Positions 8,371-17,051 are shown, numbered from the stretch's first letter. The stretch is 64,000 bases of DNA from Pseudomonas panipatensis (GCF_900099785.1 NZ_FNDS01000001.1:248001-312000), one strand, 5' to 3'. The notes: generated from the letters alone by a model not told the origin. Program-made: numbers and translations.

Positions 8371-9552
8371 ATGAAAGGCCCGCTTGCCTCGCTGAAAATC
8401 ATCGATTTCTCCACCTTGCTGCCGGGGCCCTTTGCATCGCTGCTGTTGGCCGACATGGGCGCCGAAGTGTTGCGCGTGGAGTCGCCCACGCGCATGGACC
8501 TGATCCGCGTGCTGCCGCCGCATGACGGCGGCGTCTCCGCCAGCCATGCCTACCTGAACCGCAACAAGCGCAGCATCGCGCTCGACCTCAAGCGCCCCGA
8601 GGCACTGGAGGTGGTGCGCCAACTGGTGCGTGAATACGACATCGTCCTGGAGCAATTCCGTCCCGGCGTGATGGAGCGGCTGGGCATCGGCTACGAGGCG
8701 CTGAAGGCGATCAACCCGGGGCTGATCTATGTCGCCATCACCGGCTATGGCCAGACCGGCCCCTATCGCGAGCGTGCCGGGCATGACATCAACTACCTGG
8801 CCCTGGCTGGCGTTGCCAGCTACACCGGGCGCCGCGATACCGGACCGCTGCCGTTGGGCGTGCAACTGGCGGATATCGCCGGCGGCTCGTTGCACGGCGT
8901 CATGGGTCTGCTGGCGGCGGTGATCCATCGCCAGCAGACCGGCGAGGGGCAACTGGTGGATGTCAGCATGACCGACTGCGCCTTCAGCCTGAACGGCATG
9001 GCCGGCGCCGGCTACCTGGCCTGTGGCGTGGAGCCGCAGATGGAGGCGCTGGCGCTCAATGGCGGCAGCTTCTACGACTACTACCGTACCCGCGATGGGC
9101 GTTGGTTCTCGGTGGGCAGCCTGGAACCACAGTTCATGCAGCAGTTGTGTGCGGCCATCGGCCGGCCCGAACTGGCCGCGCGAGGCTTGTCGCCCAAGGC
9201 CGAGGAGCAGCGGGCGCTCAAGCGTGAGATCGCCATCGAATTCGAGAGGCGCGATTTCGCCGAGTTGTGCGAGTGCTTCGCTGCCGTGGACGCCTGCGTG
9301 GAGCCCATGCTGCCGTTCGCGGAGGCGCTGGAGCATCCACAGATCAAGGCGCGTGGCCTGGTTACCGACGTGCCGCGCGGGGACGCCGGCAGTCAGCGCC
9401 AGATGGCCTGTCCGATCCGCTTCTCCGCGGGGCTGCCGGCGCCTCGCCACATCGGCGCGGCGCTGGGCGCGCACACGGAGGAGGTATTGCAGGAGCTGGG
9501 CTATTCGGCCGAGCAGGTGGCCACGTTGAAGGCGGACGGGGTGATCGGCTGA
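8371..9552 (+). CDS. CaiB/BaiF family protein, alpha-methylacyl-CoA racemase-like
   Basis: 393 residues of the class III CoA-transferase family. The segment AGHDINYLALAG and the LADIAGGS motif match alpha-methylacyl-CoA racemases. Their catalytic pair would be His138 and Asp168, spaced 30 residues apart exactly as in the characterised mycobacterial enzyme (His126/Asp156). That makes 2-methylacyl-CoA epimerisation more likely than CoA transfer, although automatic annotation would probably say CoA transferase. It shares an apparent operon with the acyl-CoA dehydrogenase upstream, and a racemase would supply the (S)-isomer which that enzyme needs. Confidence 0.85.
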   Translation: MKGPLASLKIIDFSTLLPGPFASLLLADMGAEVLRVESPTRMDLIRVLPPHDGGVSASHAYLNRNKRSIALDLKRPEALEVVRQLVREYDIVLEQFRPGVMERLGIGYEALKAINPGLIYVAITGYGQTGPYRERAGHDINYLALAGVASYTGRRDTGPLPLGVQLADIAGGSLHGVMGLLAAVIHRQQTGEGQLVDVSMTDCAFSLNGMAGAGYLACGVEPQMEALALNGGSFYDYYRTRDGRWFSVGSLEPQFMQQLCAAIGRPELAARGLSPKAEEQRALKREIAIEFERRDFAELCECFAAVDACVEPMLPFAEALEHPQIKARGLVTDVPRGDAGSQRQMACPIRFSAGLPAPRHIGAALGAHTEEVLQELGYSAEQVATLKADGVIG

Positions 9553-9558
9553 ACGCCG

Positions 9559-10056
9559 TCACTCGCGTTTGACTTCGCCGGTGAACACCAGGGTGGTTCG
9601 GCAGCGCCGGCAATAGTAGCGACGGCCCTGGGCAACCAGGTTGTGGCGCTGGCTGGAGAAAGGGAAGTCGGCGTTCTCCGCGCAGCGGCAGCGATAGATA
9701 TAGCGCGTCGCCCGGCGCCGCTTGACCTCGTAGGTGTGGCAGCGATCCGGCGGCAGCTCATAGACACCGCGCATGATCAGTTGCCACTCCTCGCCATGGG
9801 GGCGGATGCGTGGGCCGAACATCTGGTGGGCGATCAGATGCGCCACCTCATGGGCGACGGTCTGCTTGAGGAAATGTTCGCGATTCTCGCGATAGAGCTG
9901 GGGATTGAAGCGCAACAGGTTCTCGTTCAGGTGCGCGACCCCGGCTTTCTGCCCGCGTAGCCGGAAGCTCACCTCCGGGCGCGGGAAGCGGCGCTGGAAG
10001 AAGCTCTCTGCCAATTGATAGCAGGCTTCGACACGGGCGTTGAGCTGTTCGGGCAT
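9559..10056 (-). CDS. sprT: SprT family zinc metalloprotease-like protein
   Basis: 165 residues. The metalloprotease motif HEVAHLIAH (HExxH) lies in the middle, and a C-terminal zinc ribbon holds CRC and CRRC pairs. SprT-like proteins resemble the eukaryotic Spartan protease; the function in bacteria is poorly defined. I chose ATG 10056, with GGAG upstream, because the product then starts like other SprT proteins (MPEQLNARVEACY). It is convergent with the CoA transferase gene with almost no gap. Confidence 0.88.
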   Translation of the reverse strand: MPEQLNARVEACYQLAESFFQRRFPRPEVSFRLRGQKAGVAHLNENLLRFNPQLYRENREHFLKQTVAHEVAHLIAHQMFGPRIRPHGEEWQLIMRGVYELPPDRCHTYEVKRRRATRYIYRCRCAENADFPFSSQRHNLVAQGRRYYCRRCRTTLVFTGEVKRE

Positions 10057-10197
10057 ACAGTATTTCTCCGGCGGGCGCTGATTATGCCGGAGATGTGTGG
10101 GCTGTCGCAGGCTTTCAAGCATCCACTCGTCCGCCGTGCAGATTCAGGCAAGGGGATGGAGTATCGGGCAAAGGCCGGCTGCGCCAGGGCAGGCTGC

Positions 10198-10231
10198 AAA
10201 AAAAAAGAACCGGGCACTCGGCCCGGTTCTT
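10198..10231 (-). terminator. Rho-independent terminator of the Yip1-type gene
   Basis: Read on the minus strand, AGAACCGGGC and GCCCGGTTCT form a perfect 10-bp stem with a 5-base loop, followed by a run of about nine T. It begins 14 bases after the stop codon at 10245. Confidence 0.93.
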
Positions 10232-10244
10232 CATGCTGCTCGGA

Positions 10245-10841
10245 TCAGGTGTATTCCGGCCCGATACCGCTGCCCCAGAGGATCACCGACAGCGCCATCA
10301 TCGCCACCAGCACCACCAGACCCACCGCCAGCACCGAGCTGGAGAACAGGAAGCCTTCGTCCTTGGGAATGTTCATGAAGGCCGGTATGCCCACGTAAAG
10401 CAGGTAGACGGTATAGCAGACGGCCGCGGTGCCGATGACCATCCCCAGCCACAGGTGCGGATAGAGTGCCGCTACGCCGCCGATGAACAGAGGGGTGGCG
10501 TTGTAGGCGGCGAACACGATGCATTGCGTCAGGCTTGGCGTGGCGTGATAGGTGCGCGCCATCCAATGGATGAAGGCACCCATGACCGCCACCCCGGCGA
10601 GCATCGCCAGGTAGGTCAGGATTGTCAGTTGTATCGCGCTGGTGGCTGTCAGCTTGACCGGGCCGGCGCTACCGAGCACCCACCCGACCTGGGTGGTGCC
10701 GATATAGGCGCAGATCACTGGAATGGCAGCCAGTATCAAGACATGTGTCAGGTACATGTGGCTGATGGTTTCTTCTTCGCCACGGATTTCCTGCCACTCT
10801 TGATCGGGATGGGTGAAGAGCCCCCACACATGATGGATCAT
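10245..10841 (-). CDS. Yip1 family inner membrane protein
   Basis: 198 residues with about five transmembrane helices: near residues 31-52, 70-95, 105-125, 130-155 and 165-190. The N-terminal HHVWGLFTHPDQEWQ is the typical start of the bacterial YIP1/DUF1282 group. Function in bacteria is unknown. The gene is a single unit with its own terminator, and about 160 bases upstream of it have no visible gene. Confidence 0.8.
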   Translation of the reverse strand: MIHHVWGLFTHPDQEWQEIRGEEETISHMYLTHVLILAAIPVICAYIGTTQVGWVLGSAGPVKLTATSAIQLTILTYLAMLAGVAVMGAFIHWMARTYHATPSLTQCIVFAAYNATPLFIGGVAALYPHLWLGMVIGTAAVCYTVYLLYVGIPAFMNIPKDEGFLFSSSVLAVGLVVLVAMMALSVILWGSGIGPEYT

Positions 10842-11002
10842 CTCAGCAACCTCCTCGTTATTATGCAGGCCGCCTCCCAGCGAAGCGCCGGGGACGCGTG
10901 GACAGCGTCACTCGGTGCCCGTCCGACACGTGCGGCCTTAGGTCGCAGTATAGAAAAGGGCGGATAGCCTCGTGCGGCGAGGGGTTAGAGCAAATCGAAG
11001 TT

Positions 11003-11599
11003 TCATGGGCGGCTGTAATAGCGCTCGAGTATTTCCATCGCTTTGTTGATCGATTGCAGGCGCGTGGTGCTGCCACCGCGATCCGGGTGGTGCTGGCTGA
11101 CCAGTTGGCGGTAGCGCAGCTTGATCAGGGCATAGTCCACCGGCCCGTCCTCCAGCTCGAACAAAGCCAGGGCGGCGGCTTTCTCGCCATCGCCCTGCAT
11201 GCGCGTCCAGAAACTCTCCAGAAGCTTTTCCACATCGCGCTCGGTGGTGTCGCGAAGATTGCTCTCGTCCAGGTAGTAGTCGCGCAGCGGGTCGCTCTCG
11301 ACCAGTGCCTGCACACCCGGTTGCCAGGGCATCAGGCGAATGTGCAACGGGCCGATCTGCAGGTGGGCGCTGGCATCGCCACAGAGCTGGTCGCGCAGTC
11401 GATAGAGAGCGTTGAAAACCAGGAAGTGGGTGCGGAACAACACCAGCTTGTCGGTCAGCGAAAGGTGGGGAATATGCGTCGAATGCCCAGCCTTCAGTTG
11501 CTGGATCAGTTGGTATTCGGAAAGACCTTGCGGCGCCGCGCGCAGCAGCACGAGCAGCTGTTCGGCGAGGTCCAGGCGATCGTCGAGGTCGAGGTTCAT
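11003..11599 (-). CDS. DnaJ-related protein with C-terminal J domain
   Basis: 198 residues. The N-terminal two thirds match the DNAJ-related domain. The C-terminus carries a J domain with the invariant HPD tripeptide (QHHPDRGGSTTRLQ, near residue 173), which stimulates the ATPase of DnaK-type chaperones. No zinc-finger or G/F region is present, so it is not DnaJ itself. It is divergent from ttcA with a 100-base shared promoter region. The client is unknown. Confidence 0.85.
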   Translation of the reverse strand: MNLDLDDRLDLAEQLLVLLRAAPQGLSEYQLIQQLKAGHSTHIPHLSLTDKLVLFRTHFLVFNALYRLRDQLCGDASAHLQIGPLHIRLMPWQPGVQALVESDPLRDYYLDESNLRDTTERDVEKLLESFWTRMQGDGEKAAALALFELEDGPVDYALIKLRYRQLVSQHHPDRGGSTTRLQSINKAMEILERYYSRP

Positions 11600-11699
11600 G
11601 ACCTGAGCCTAGCATTGCCCTACCGATGGGGCTGGGGTGCGCGTCGCTTTGTGCGTAAAATAGCCAGCTTTTCGTCTTATCCGCGGATTCCACAGCACC

Positions 11700-12524
11700 A
11701 TGGGCACCCTTTCGGTCAATCAGAACAAACTGCAGAAACGCCTGCGTCGCCAGGCAGGCGAAGCCATCGCCGACTTCAACATGATCGAGGACGGTGACAA
11801 GGTCATGGTCTGCCTGTCCGGCGGCAAGGACAGCTACACCATGCTCGATATTCTGCTGTACCTGCAGAAAGTGGCGCCGATCAAGTTCGAGCTGGTGGCG
11901 GTGAACATGGACCAGAAGCAGCCCGGTTTCCCCGAGCACGTGCTGCCGCAGTACCTGGAGTCCATTGGCGTGCCCTACCACATCATCGAGAAAGACACCT
12001 ATTCGGTGGTGAAGGAGAAGATCCCCGAGGGCAAGACCACTTGCTCGCTGTGCTCGCGGCTGCGTCGTGGCACCCTGTACACCTACGCCGACGAGATCGG
12101 TGCGACCAAGATGGCGCTCGGGCACCACCGCGACGACATCCTGGAAACCTTCTTCCTTAATATGTTCTACGGCGGCACCCTCAAGGCCATGCCGCCAAAG
12201 CTGCTCTCCGACGACGGTCGTAACGTGGTGATCCGCCCGCTGGCTTACTGCAGCGAGAAGGACATCGAAGCCTATTCGGTGCTCAAGGAATTCCCGATCA
12301 TTCCGTGCAACCTCTGCGGCTCGCAGGAAAACCTGCAGCGCCAGGTGGTCAAGGAAATGCTCCTGGAATGGGAGCGCAAGTCGCCGGGGCGCACCGAGAT
12401 CATGTTCCGCGCCTTGCAGAACGTGGTGCCCTCGCAGCTCGCCGACCGCAACCTGTTCGACTTCGCCAGCCTGCGCGTCGACGACAACGCCACGCCGCGT
12501 TTCCTCGATGTCATGAGTCTCTGA
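11700..12524 (+). CDS. ttcA: tRNA 2-thiocytidine(32) synthetase TtcA
   Basis: 274 residues. The PP-loop SGGKDS (residues 40-45) binds ATP. The cysteine pairs C115-x2-C118 and C203-x2-C206 match those that hold the iron-sulfur cluster and the sulfur-transfer site in TtcA. The enzyme activates cytidine 32 of certain tRNAs by adenylation and replaces its oxygen with sulfur. Length and motifs fit the whole family. A Tag-type glycosylase gene follows 65 bases downstream. Confidence 0.96.
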   Translation: MGTLSVNQNKLQKRLRRQAGEAIADFNMIEDGDKVMVCLSGGKDSYTMLDILLYLQKVAPIKFELVAVNMDQKQPGFPEHVLPQYLESIGVPYHIIEKDTYSVVKEKIPEGKTTCSLCSRLRRGTLYTYADEIGATKMALGHHRDDILETFFLNMFYGGTLKAMPPKLLSDDGRNVVIRPLAYCSEKDIEAYSVLKEFPIIPCNLCGSQENLQRQVVKEMLLEWERKSPGRTEIMFRALQNVVPSQLADRNLFDFASLRVDDNATPRFLDVMSL

Positions 12525-12589
12525 ACAACTGCTGCCCGGGATGGCTGTCGCGCTGCGATAGCCATGGTTCAGCCAAACAAGGACCGTCC

Positions 12590-13261
12590 ATGCGCGACTA
12601 CCAATGGCTCTACGAGTACTGCCTGAACCGTTTCGGCTCCAAGGAAGCCCTGGAGGCTCGCTTGCCGATGCCGAAAACGCCGGCAGAGCTGTGCGCGCTG
12701 AGCGATGACCGCTACCTCTCGCTGATCAGCCTGCGCATCTTCCGTGCCGGCCTCAAGCACAGCCTGGTGGACGCCAAGTGGCCGGCTTTCGAGGAGGTGT
12801 TCTTCGGTTTCGATCCGGAGAAAGTTGTGTTGATGGGCGGCGAACGTCTGGAAAACCTCATGCAGGATGCGCGATTGATCCGCCACCTGGGCAAGCTCAA
12901 GAGCGTGCCGCGCAATGCCCAGATGGTCCTCGATATCGCCCGCGAATATGGCAGTTTCGGCAAGCTGCTGGCGGATTGGCCGGTAACCGATATCGTTGGC
13001 CTGTGGAAGCTCCTGGCGAAACGCGGCAACCAGCTTGGTGGGCTATCAGCGCCTCGCCTGCTGCGTATGGCAGGCAAGGACACCTTTATCCCCACCGACG
13101 ATATGGTCGCTGCGCTCAAGGCGCAGGAAATCATCGACAAGGCGCCGACCAGCCAGAAAGACCTTGCCGCCGTGCAGGCCGCCTTCAACCAATGGCATGA
13201 GCAGAGTGGGCGGCCGTTGTGCCAGTTGTCGGTGATGCTGGCGCACACGGTCAACCACTGA
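12590..13261 (+). CDS. DNA-3-methyladenine glycosylase I family protein
   Basis: 223 residues of the Adenine_glyco family (Tag-like), base-excision repair enzymes that remove 3-methyladenine. The segments RIFRAGLKHSLVDAKWPAFE and FDPEKV, and SVPRNAQMVLDI, align with the Tag fold. The N-terminal cysteine and other zinc ligands of classical Tag are not evident, so this is a diverged branch whose substrate may differ. AAGGA lies about 7 bases before ATG 12590. It sits between ttcA and a sirtuin gene on the same strand. Confidence 0.8.
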   Translation: MRDYQWLYEYCLNRFGSKEALEARLPMPKTPAELCALSDDRYLSLISLRIFRAGLKHSLVDAKWPAFEEVFFGFDPEKVVLMGGERLENLMQDARLIRHLGKLKSVPRNAQMVLDIAREYGSFGKLLADWPVTDIVGLWKLLAKRGNQLGGLSAPRLLRMAGKDTFIPTDDMVAALKAQEIIDKAPTSQKDLAAVQAAFNQWHEQSGRPLCQLSVMLAHTVNH

Positions 13262-13290
13262 GACCGGGCGCTGCAGCGCGGAGGAGGGGA

Positions 13291-14076
13291 ATGGAGATGG
13301 GCATGCAGAGCGACATGGAGCCGGCCATCGAACGTACCCTGGCCGCACTGCGAGGCGCCACGCGCATTCTGGTCATCACCGGAGCGGGCCTTTCCGCCGA
13401 TTCCGGTATGCCGACTTATCGCGGGCTTGGCGGGCTGTACAACGGTGTCACCGCCGAAGGCATCCCCATCGAGGCGGTGATTTCCGGCCCGATGCTGCGC
13501 CGCGATCCCGCCTTGTGCTGGAAATACCTTGCCGAGCTGGGCCGGGCCTGCTTGAATGCCGCGCCCAATGCCGGACACTTGGCGATCGCCGAGCTTCAGC
13601 GGTTGAAGCCGGAGTGCTGGGTGCTCACGCAGAATATCGACGGCTTCCATCGCCGGGCCGGATCGCCCAGCGAGCGCCTGATCGAGATACACGGCGAATT
13701 GCGGCCGCTGTATTGCCAGTCCTGTGGCGCCGAAAGCGACGCGCTGGAAGAACATCTGCAGCGTTCGTTGCCGCCGCGCTGCGCCGCTTGCGGTGGGGAG
13801 TTGCGCCCACCGGTGGTGCTGTTCGAGGAGATGCTGCCGGAAGCAGCGATCGACAGCCTCTATACGGAACTGCGCAAGGGTTTCGATCTGGTGATGCTGG
13901 TGGGGACTACGGCGAGCTTCCCCTATATCGTCGAGCCGGTACTGCGTACTCAGGCCCGTGGAGGCTTCACCGTCGAGATCAATCCGGCGCCCACGGAACT
14001 GAGCGCAAGAGTCGATGTAAAAATTGTTGGACGAGCCTTAGACATTTTGCCGCGTCTGATAAGTCACATTTCTTGA
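13291..14076 (+). CDS. Sir2 family NAD-dependent protein deacylase
   Basis: About 261 residues. The motifs are GAGLSADSGMPTYRG (NAD binding), TQNIDGFHRRAG, the catalytic His in EIHGEL, two zinc-ribbon Cys pairs (CQSCG and CAACGG), and the C-terminal VGTTASFPYIVEP. It removes acetyl or other acyl groups from lysines using NAD. ATG 13291 and ATG 13297 both follow a GGAGGAGGGG Shine-Dalgarno; the first gives tight spacing, so the second may be the true start. One known type of client is acetyl-CoA synthetase (acsA at 54 kb), but that link is inference. Confidence 0.92.
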   Translation: MEMGMQSDMEPAIERTLAALRGATRILVITGAGLSADSGMPTYRGLGGLYNGVTAEGIPIEAVISGPMLRRDPALCWKYLAELGRACLNAAPNAGHLAIAELQRLKPECWVLTQNIDGFHRRAGSPSERLIEIHGELRPLYCQSCGAESDALEEHLQRSLPPRCAACGGELRPPVVLFEEMLPEAAIDSLYTELRKGFDLVMLVGTTASFPYIVEPVLRTQARGGFTVEINPAPTELSARVDVKIVGRALDILPRLISHIS

Positions 14077-14150
14077 TAAAAAACTTGCATCGGATCGATC
14101 GAGCGGGCAAATTAGCCCGCTAATGGAACTAATGAGACACGGTCGTGCCC

Positions 14151-14771
14151 ATGCTTAAACGCTTCGCACCCCTCGTGCCCATGAGTTTCGTCTTGCTGCT
14201 GGCCGCTTGTGCCAGCCATTCGCCGGAATCGCAACTGGATCAGGCAGCCGTAGCGCAGGCCACCGGAAACGCGATTCAGATTGGCCACCATAAGGCAACG
14301 CTGGCGGGTGTAGCAGACGAGGGGGCAGGAAATGATAGTGGAGACTCGTCAGGGCGGGTCTCGGGTATTCTGGATCGCGCTTTCGCACTGATCGGTACGC
14401 CGTATCGGTTCGGAGGGCGTTCGGAACAAACTGGATTCGATTGCAGCGGCTTCGTTGGATATCTTTTCCGAGAAGAGGCTGGAATCAACCTTCCGCGTTC
14501 CACGCGAGAGATGATCAATATGGACGTCCCGCTGGTCTCGAAAGACGACCTGCAACCGGGCGACCTGATCTTCTTCAACAATCGTGGACGCGGACGGGTC
14601 AGCCACGCCGGCATTTATATCGGTGATGGCCAGTTCATCCATTCGGCAAGCCGCCGTGGCGGTGGTGTACGAGTGGACAGCCTGGACGAGAGTTACTGGC
14701 GTTTGAGCTACATGGAAGCCAAGCGCGTGCTCGAACCAGGTTACGAGGCACGGCAGACGGTTAGCCGCTGA
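14151..14771 (+). CDS. NlpC/P60 family lipoprotein (first of a pair)
   Basis: 206 residues. The lipoprotein signal ends in LLAAC with the lipidated Cys at 20. The NlpC/P60 cysteine peptidase domain occupies about 72-200, with catalytic Cys98 (FDCSGF), His152 (VSHAGIYIG) and a third polar residue near His164. Such enzymes cut peptidoglycan stem peptides. A linker of about 50 residues separates lipid anchor and domain. ATG 14151 is preferred to GTG 14145; neither has a strong ribosome binding site. A paralogue lies directly downstream (about 60% alike by eye in the catalytic domain). Confidence 0.9.
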   Translation: MLKRFAPLVPMSFVLLLAACASHSPESQLDQAAVAQATGNAIQIGHHKATLAGVADEGAGNDSGDSSGRVSGILDRAFALIGTPYRFGGRSEQTGFDCSGFVGYLFREEAGINLPRSTREMINMDVPLVSKDDLQPGDLIFFNNRGRGRVSHAGIYIGDGQFIHSASRRGGGVRVDSLDESYWRLSYMEAKRVLEPGYEARQTVSR

Positions 14772-14792
14772 ACTTAAAGTTTTACTTTAAGT
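14772..14792. repeat. AT-rich perfect hairpin after the first NlpC gene
   Basis: ACTTAAAGT, a TTT loop, then ACTTTAAGT: a perfect 9-bp stem starting one base after the stop codon. It is too AT-rich for a strong terminator. It may protect or process the transcript between the two NlpC genes. Confidence 0.5.
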
Positions 14793-14819
14793 ATTGCGCT
14801 TAACTCTATGACGGTGCAA

Positions 14820-14854
14820 AGTGATGGCACTCCTGAATCGGGGATGCCATCACT
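14820..14854 (+). promoter_or_regulatory. Hairpin covering the ribosome binding region of the second NlpC gene
   Basis: AGTGATGGCA (14820-14829) pairs perfectly with TGCCATCACT (14845-14854), whose last base abuts the ATG at 14855. The only Shine-Dalgarno-like run, GGGGA (14840-14844), falls in the enclosed loop and could pair further with TCCT. Translation control is inferred from geometry only. Confidence 0.5.
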
Positions 14855-15385
14855 ATGCATACCTCCCTTCGCATTGCGACGCTCGCTGCAATTGCATTGC
14901 TGGCCGCCTGCGCCAGTCACACTCCACCAGCACCGCCTCCGGTGGTCTACGCGCCCGCCAACAACGGCTTCAGCTCGCAAGCGGCTGATGACGTTCTCAT
15001 CCGCGCGATCGGCCTGGTCGGTACGCCCTACCGCTGGGGGGGTAATACTCCCGACGGCGGTTTCGATTGCAGCGGCCTGATCGACTACGTGTACCGTGAT
15101 GCCACCGGCCTGCAGCTACCACGTTCGACGCGCGAAATGATCAGCATGTCTGCGCCCGATGTGTCCCGTAGCGAACTGCAGAGTGGCGATGTGGTGTTCT
15201 TTGCCACTGGTGGTGGACGTAATGTCAGCCATGCCGGTATTTATGTCGGCGAAGGGCGATTCGTGCATGCCCCCAGAACCGGAGGCACTGTGCGCCTGGA
15301 CAGCCTGGACAGCACCTATTGGCAGAAGGCTTTTCTCAACGCCAAGCGCGTGCTCGCCAGCCAGAGTGTCGCCCTGCACCCCTGA
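14855..15385 (+). CDS. NlpC/P60 family lipoprotein (second of a pair)
   Basis: 176 residues. The lipobox is LLAAC with Cys19, followed by a short Pro-rich linker (PPAPPP). The NlpC/P60 domain has catalytic Cys72 (FDCSGL), His126 (VSHAGIYVG) and His138. It is a shorter paralogue of the preceding gene and is probably also an outer-membrane-anchored murein endopeptidase of the Spr/MepS type. The tandem arrangement recalls P. aeruginosa PA1198/PA1199. The start codon is overlapped by a strong hairpin, unlike its sister gene. Confidence 0.9.
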   Translation: MHTSLRIATLAAIALLAACASHTPPAPPPVVYAPANNGFSSQAADDVLIRAIGLVGTPYRWGGNTPDGGFDCSGLIDYVYRDATGLQLPRSTREMISMSAPDVSRSELQSGDVVFFATGGGRNVSHAGIYVGEGRFVHAPRTGGTVRLDSLDSTYWQKAFLNAKRVLASQSVALHP

Positions 15386-15400
15386 TCTCCGGGAGGCGGC

Positions 15401-16063
15401 ATGACGACCCGCACACTCAATCTCGACGACGCGCTCTACCAGTATCTGCTCGATGTTTCCTTGCGCGATACCCCGCTGAAGGCTCGCCTGCGGGCGGAAA
15501 CCGCGGCCTTGCCGATGGCGCGTTGGCAGATTGCGCCCGAGCAGGGGCAGTTCCTCGCTCTGTTGGTCAAGCTGACCGGGGCGCGGCGAATACTCGAGGT
15601 CGGCACCTTCACTGGCTATAGCGCCCTGTGCATGGCCGAAGCGCTACCGGCGGAGGGCTCCATCCTCTGTTGTGACTTGGCAGGCGATTACAATGCCACC
15701 GCGCGCTCTTACTGGCGGGAGGCCGGTGTGGAAACGCGCATCGAACTGCGCCTCGGTCCGGCCCTGGAAACCCTCGAAGCACTCGAAAGGGACGGGCAGG
15801 GCGGCAGCTTCGATATCGCCTTCATCGACGCCGACAAGGCGAACTACCCGCGCTATCTGGAGCAGGCGCTGACCTTGCTGCGCGCAGGTGGCCTGCTGAT
15901 CTTCGATAACGTGCTGTGGAGCGGCCGGGTGCTGGAGCGCCAGCCGCAAAGCGAAGACACCCGAGCCATCCAGCAACTGAATCTGGCGCTCAAGCACGAT
16001 GAGCGCGTGGACTATTCGCTGCTGCCGCTGGGCGATGGCATGAGCCTGTGCCGCAAGCGCTGA
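15401..16063 (+). CDS. Class I SAM-dependent O-methyltransferase (family 3)
   Basis: 220 residues. It has the SAM-binding motif EVGTFTGYSALCMA (about 67-80), the acidic CCDLAGDY segment, and the metal-site signature DIAFIDADKANY (about 137-148) with FDNVLWSGRV. These are hallmarks of the caffeoyl-CoA/catechol O-methyltransferase family, which needs a divalent metal. The physiological substrate is unknown. It begins 15 bases after the second NlpC gene, so it may be co-transcribed with it, and it ends just before the tRNA gene promoter. Confidence 0.88.
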   Translation: MTTRTLNLDDALYQYLLDVSLRDTPLKARLRAETAALPMARWQIAPEQGQFLALLVKLTGARRILEVGTFTGYSALCMAEALPAEGSILCCDLAGDYNATARSYWREAGVETRIELRLGPALETLEALERDGQGGSFDIAFIDADKANYPRYLEQALTLLRAGGLLIFDNVLWSGRVLERQPQSEDTRAIQQLNLALKHDERVDYSLLPLGDGMSLCRKR

Positions 16064-16071
16064 GTCGGGCA

Positions 16072-16100
16072 TTGCCTGCGTGCGGTGCCTAGGCTAGATT
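16072..16100 (+). promoter_or_regulatory. Sigma70 promoter of tRNA-Ala
   Basis: TTGCCT (16072-16077), a 17-base spacer and TAGATT (16095-16100) form a good sigma70 promoter. It would start transcription about 5 bases before the tRNA at 16112. Confidence 0.6.
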
Positions 16101-16111
16101 CTTGCTACCTC

Positions 16112-16187
<76 letters not shown>

Positions 16188-16197
16188 CCTCGACATG

Positions 16198-16227
16198 AAA
16201 AAGGGCACGCCTCGGCGTGCCCTTTTT
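16198..16227. terminator. Bidirectional terminator between tRNA-Ala and pirin gene
   Basis: AAAAAGGGCACGC, loop CTCG, GCGTGCCCTTTTT: a perfect stem flanked by an A-run and a T-run, so it can end transcripts of both the tRNA (+) and the pirin gene (-). Confidence 0.93.
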
Positions 16228-16241
16228 CGTTCCTGCGACGA

Positions 16242-16940
16242 TCAGGCGATATCCACCAGAATCACTTCGCTGTCCTCGATCGCCGTCACACGCACCACCG
16301 TCTCGTCGGCAATGGCCGCGCCATCACGGGCTTCCAGGGTGACACCGTTGACCTCCACCTTGCCTGTCGCCGGCACCAGGTAGGCACGGCGTTCGCTGCC
16401 CAGCTCGTACTCGGCGCTTTGTCCGGCCTTCAGGGTGGCGGCCACCAGGCGACCCTCGGCGCGGATGCGCAGAGCGTCGTTGTCGCTCTCGTAGCCGCTG
16501 GCCAGGGTCACGAAGCGGCCGGCGCGATCGCCCTTGGGGAAAGGCTTGGCGCCCCAGGAAGGCGTGCCGCCGCGCACCGAAGGAATGATCCAGATCTGGA
16601 AGATCTTGGTCACTTCCTTCTCCAGGTTGTACTCGGAGTGGACGATACCGCTGCCGGCGCTCATCACCTGTACGTCGCCCGCTTCGGTGCGCCCTTTGTT
16701 GCCCAGGCTGTCCTGGTGGGTGATCGCGCCCTGACGGACGTAGGTGACGATCTCCATCTCGCGATGCGGGTGCGGCGGGAAACCAGTGCCGGCGGCGATT
16801 TCGTCGTCGTTCCAGACGCGCAGGCGGCCCCAGCTTTCGCGCTCGGGGTCGTAGTACTCGGCGAAGGAGAAGTGGTGCTTGGCGTTGAGCCAGCCGTGGT
16901 TGGCGCCGCCGAGTTGCTGGAAGGGTCTGCGTTCGATCAT
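16242..16940 (-). CDS. Pirin family protein (YhaK/quercetinase-like)
   Basis: 232 residues with a bicupin pirin fold. The metal-binding motif HPHREMEIV (about 57-65) is followed by a third histidine in ITHQD and by HSEY. Family members bind iron and some open the ring of quercetin; others seem to be redox sensors. GFPPHPHR is the pirin signature. It ends next to a bidirectional terminator, and two palindromes lie upstream of its start. The true role is unknown. Confidence 0.9.
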   Translation of the reverse strand: MIERRPFQQLGGANHGWLNAKHHFSFAEYYDPERESWGRLRVWNDDEIAAGTGFPPHPHREMEIVTYVRQGAITHQDSLGNKGRTEAGDVQVMSAGSGIVHSEYNLEKEVTKIFQIWIIPSVRGGTPSWGAKPFPKGDRAGRFVTLASGYESDNDALRIRAEGRLVAATLKAGQSAEYELGSERRAYLVPATGKVEVNGVTLEARDGAAIADETVVRVTAIEDSEVILVDIA

Positions 16941-17014
16941 GGGATGACTCCTCTTGGGGCGCCGGCCGGTCTTGGACCGGTCGGTGCGGTTCGTGGAGGC
17001 AATACTGGATCAGA

Positions 17015-17051
17015 TTTTATCGATATAAAAGCGCAAATATCCGAGGATATT
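17015..17051. promoter_or_regulatory. Two adjacent AT-rich palindromes upstream of the pirin gene
   Basis: TTTTAT-CGAT-ATAAAA (17015-17030) and AATATCC-GA-GGATATT (17036-17051) lie 75-111 bases upstream of the pirin start and after the tcy operon stop. They may be operators for pirin regulation. The regulator is unknown. Confidence 0.4.
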
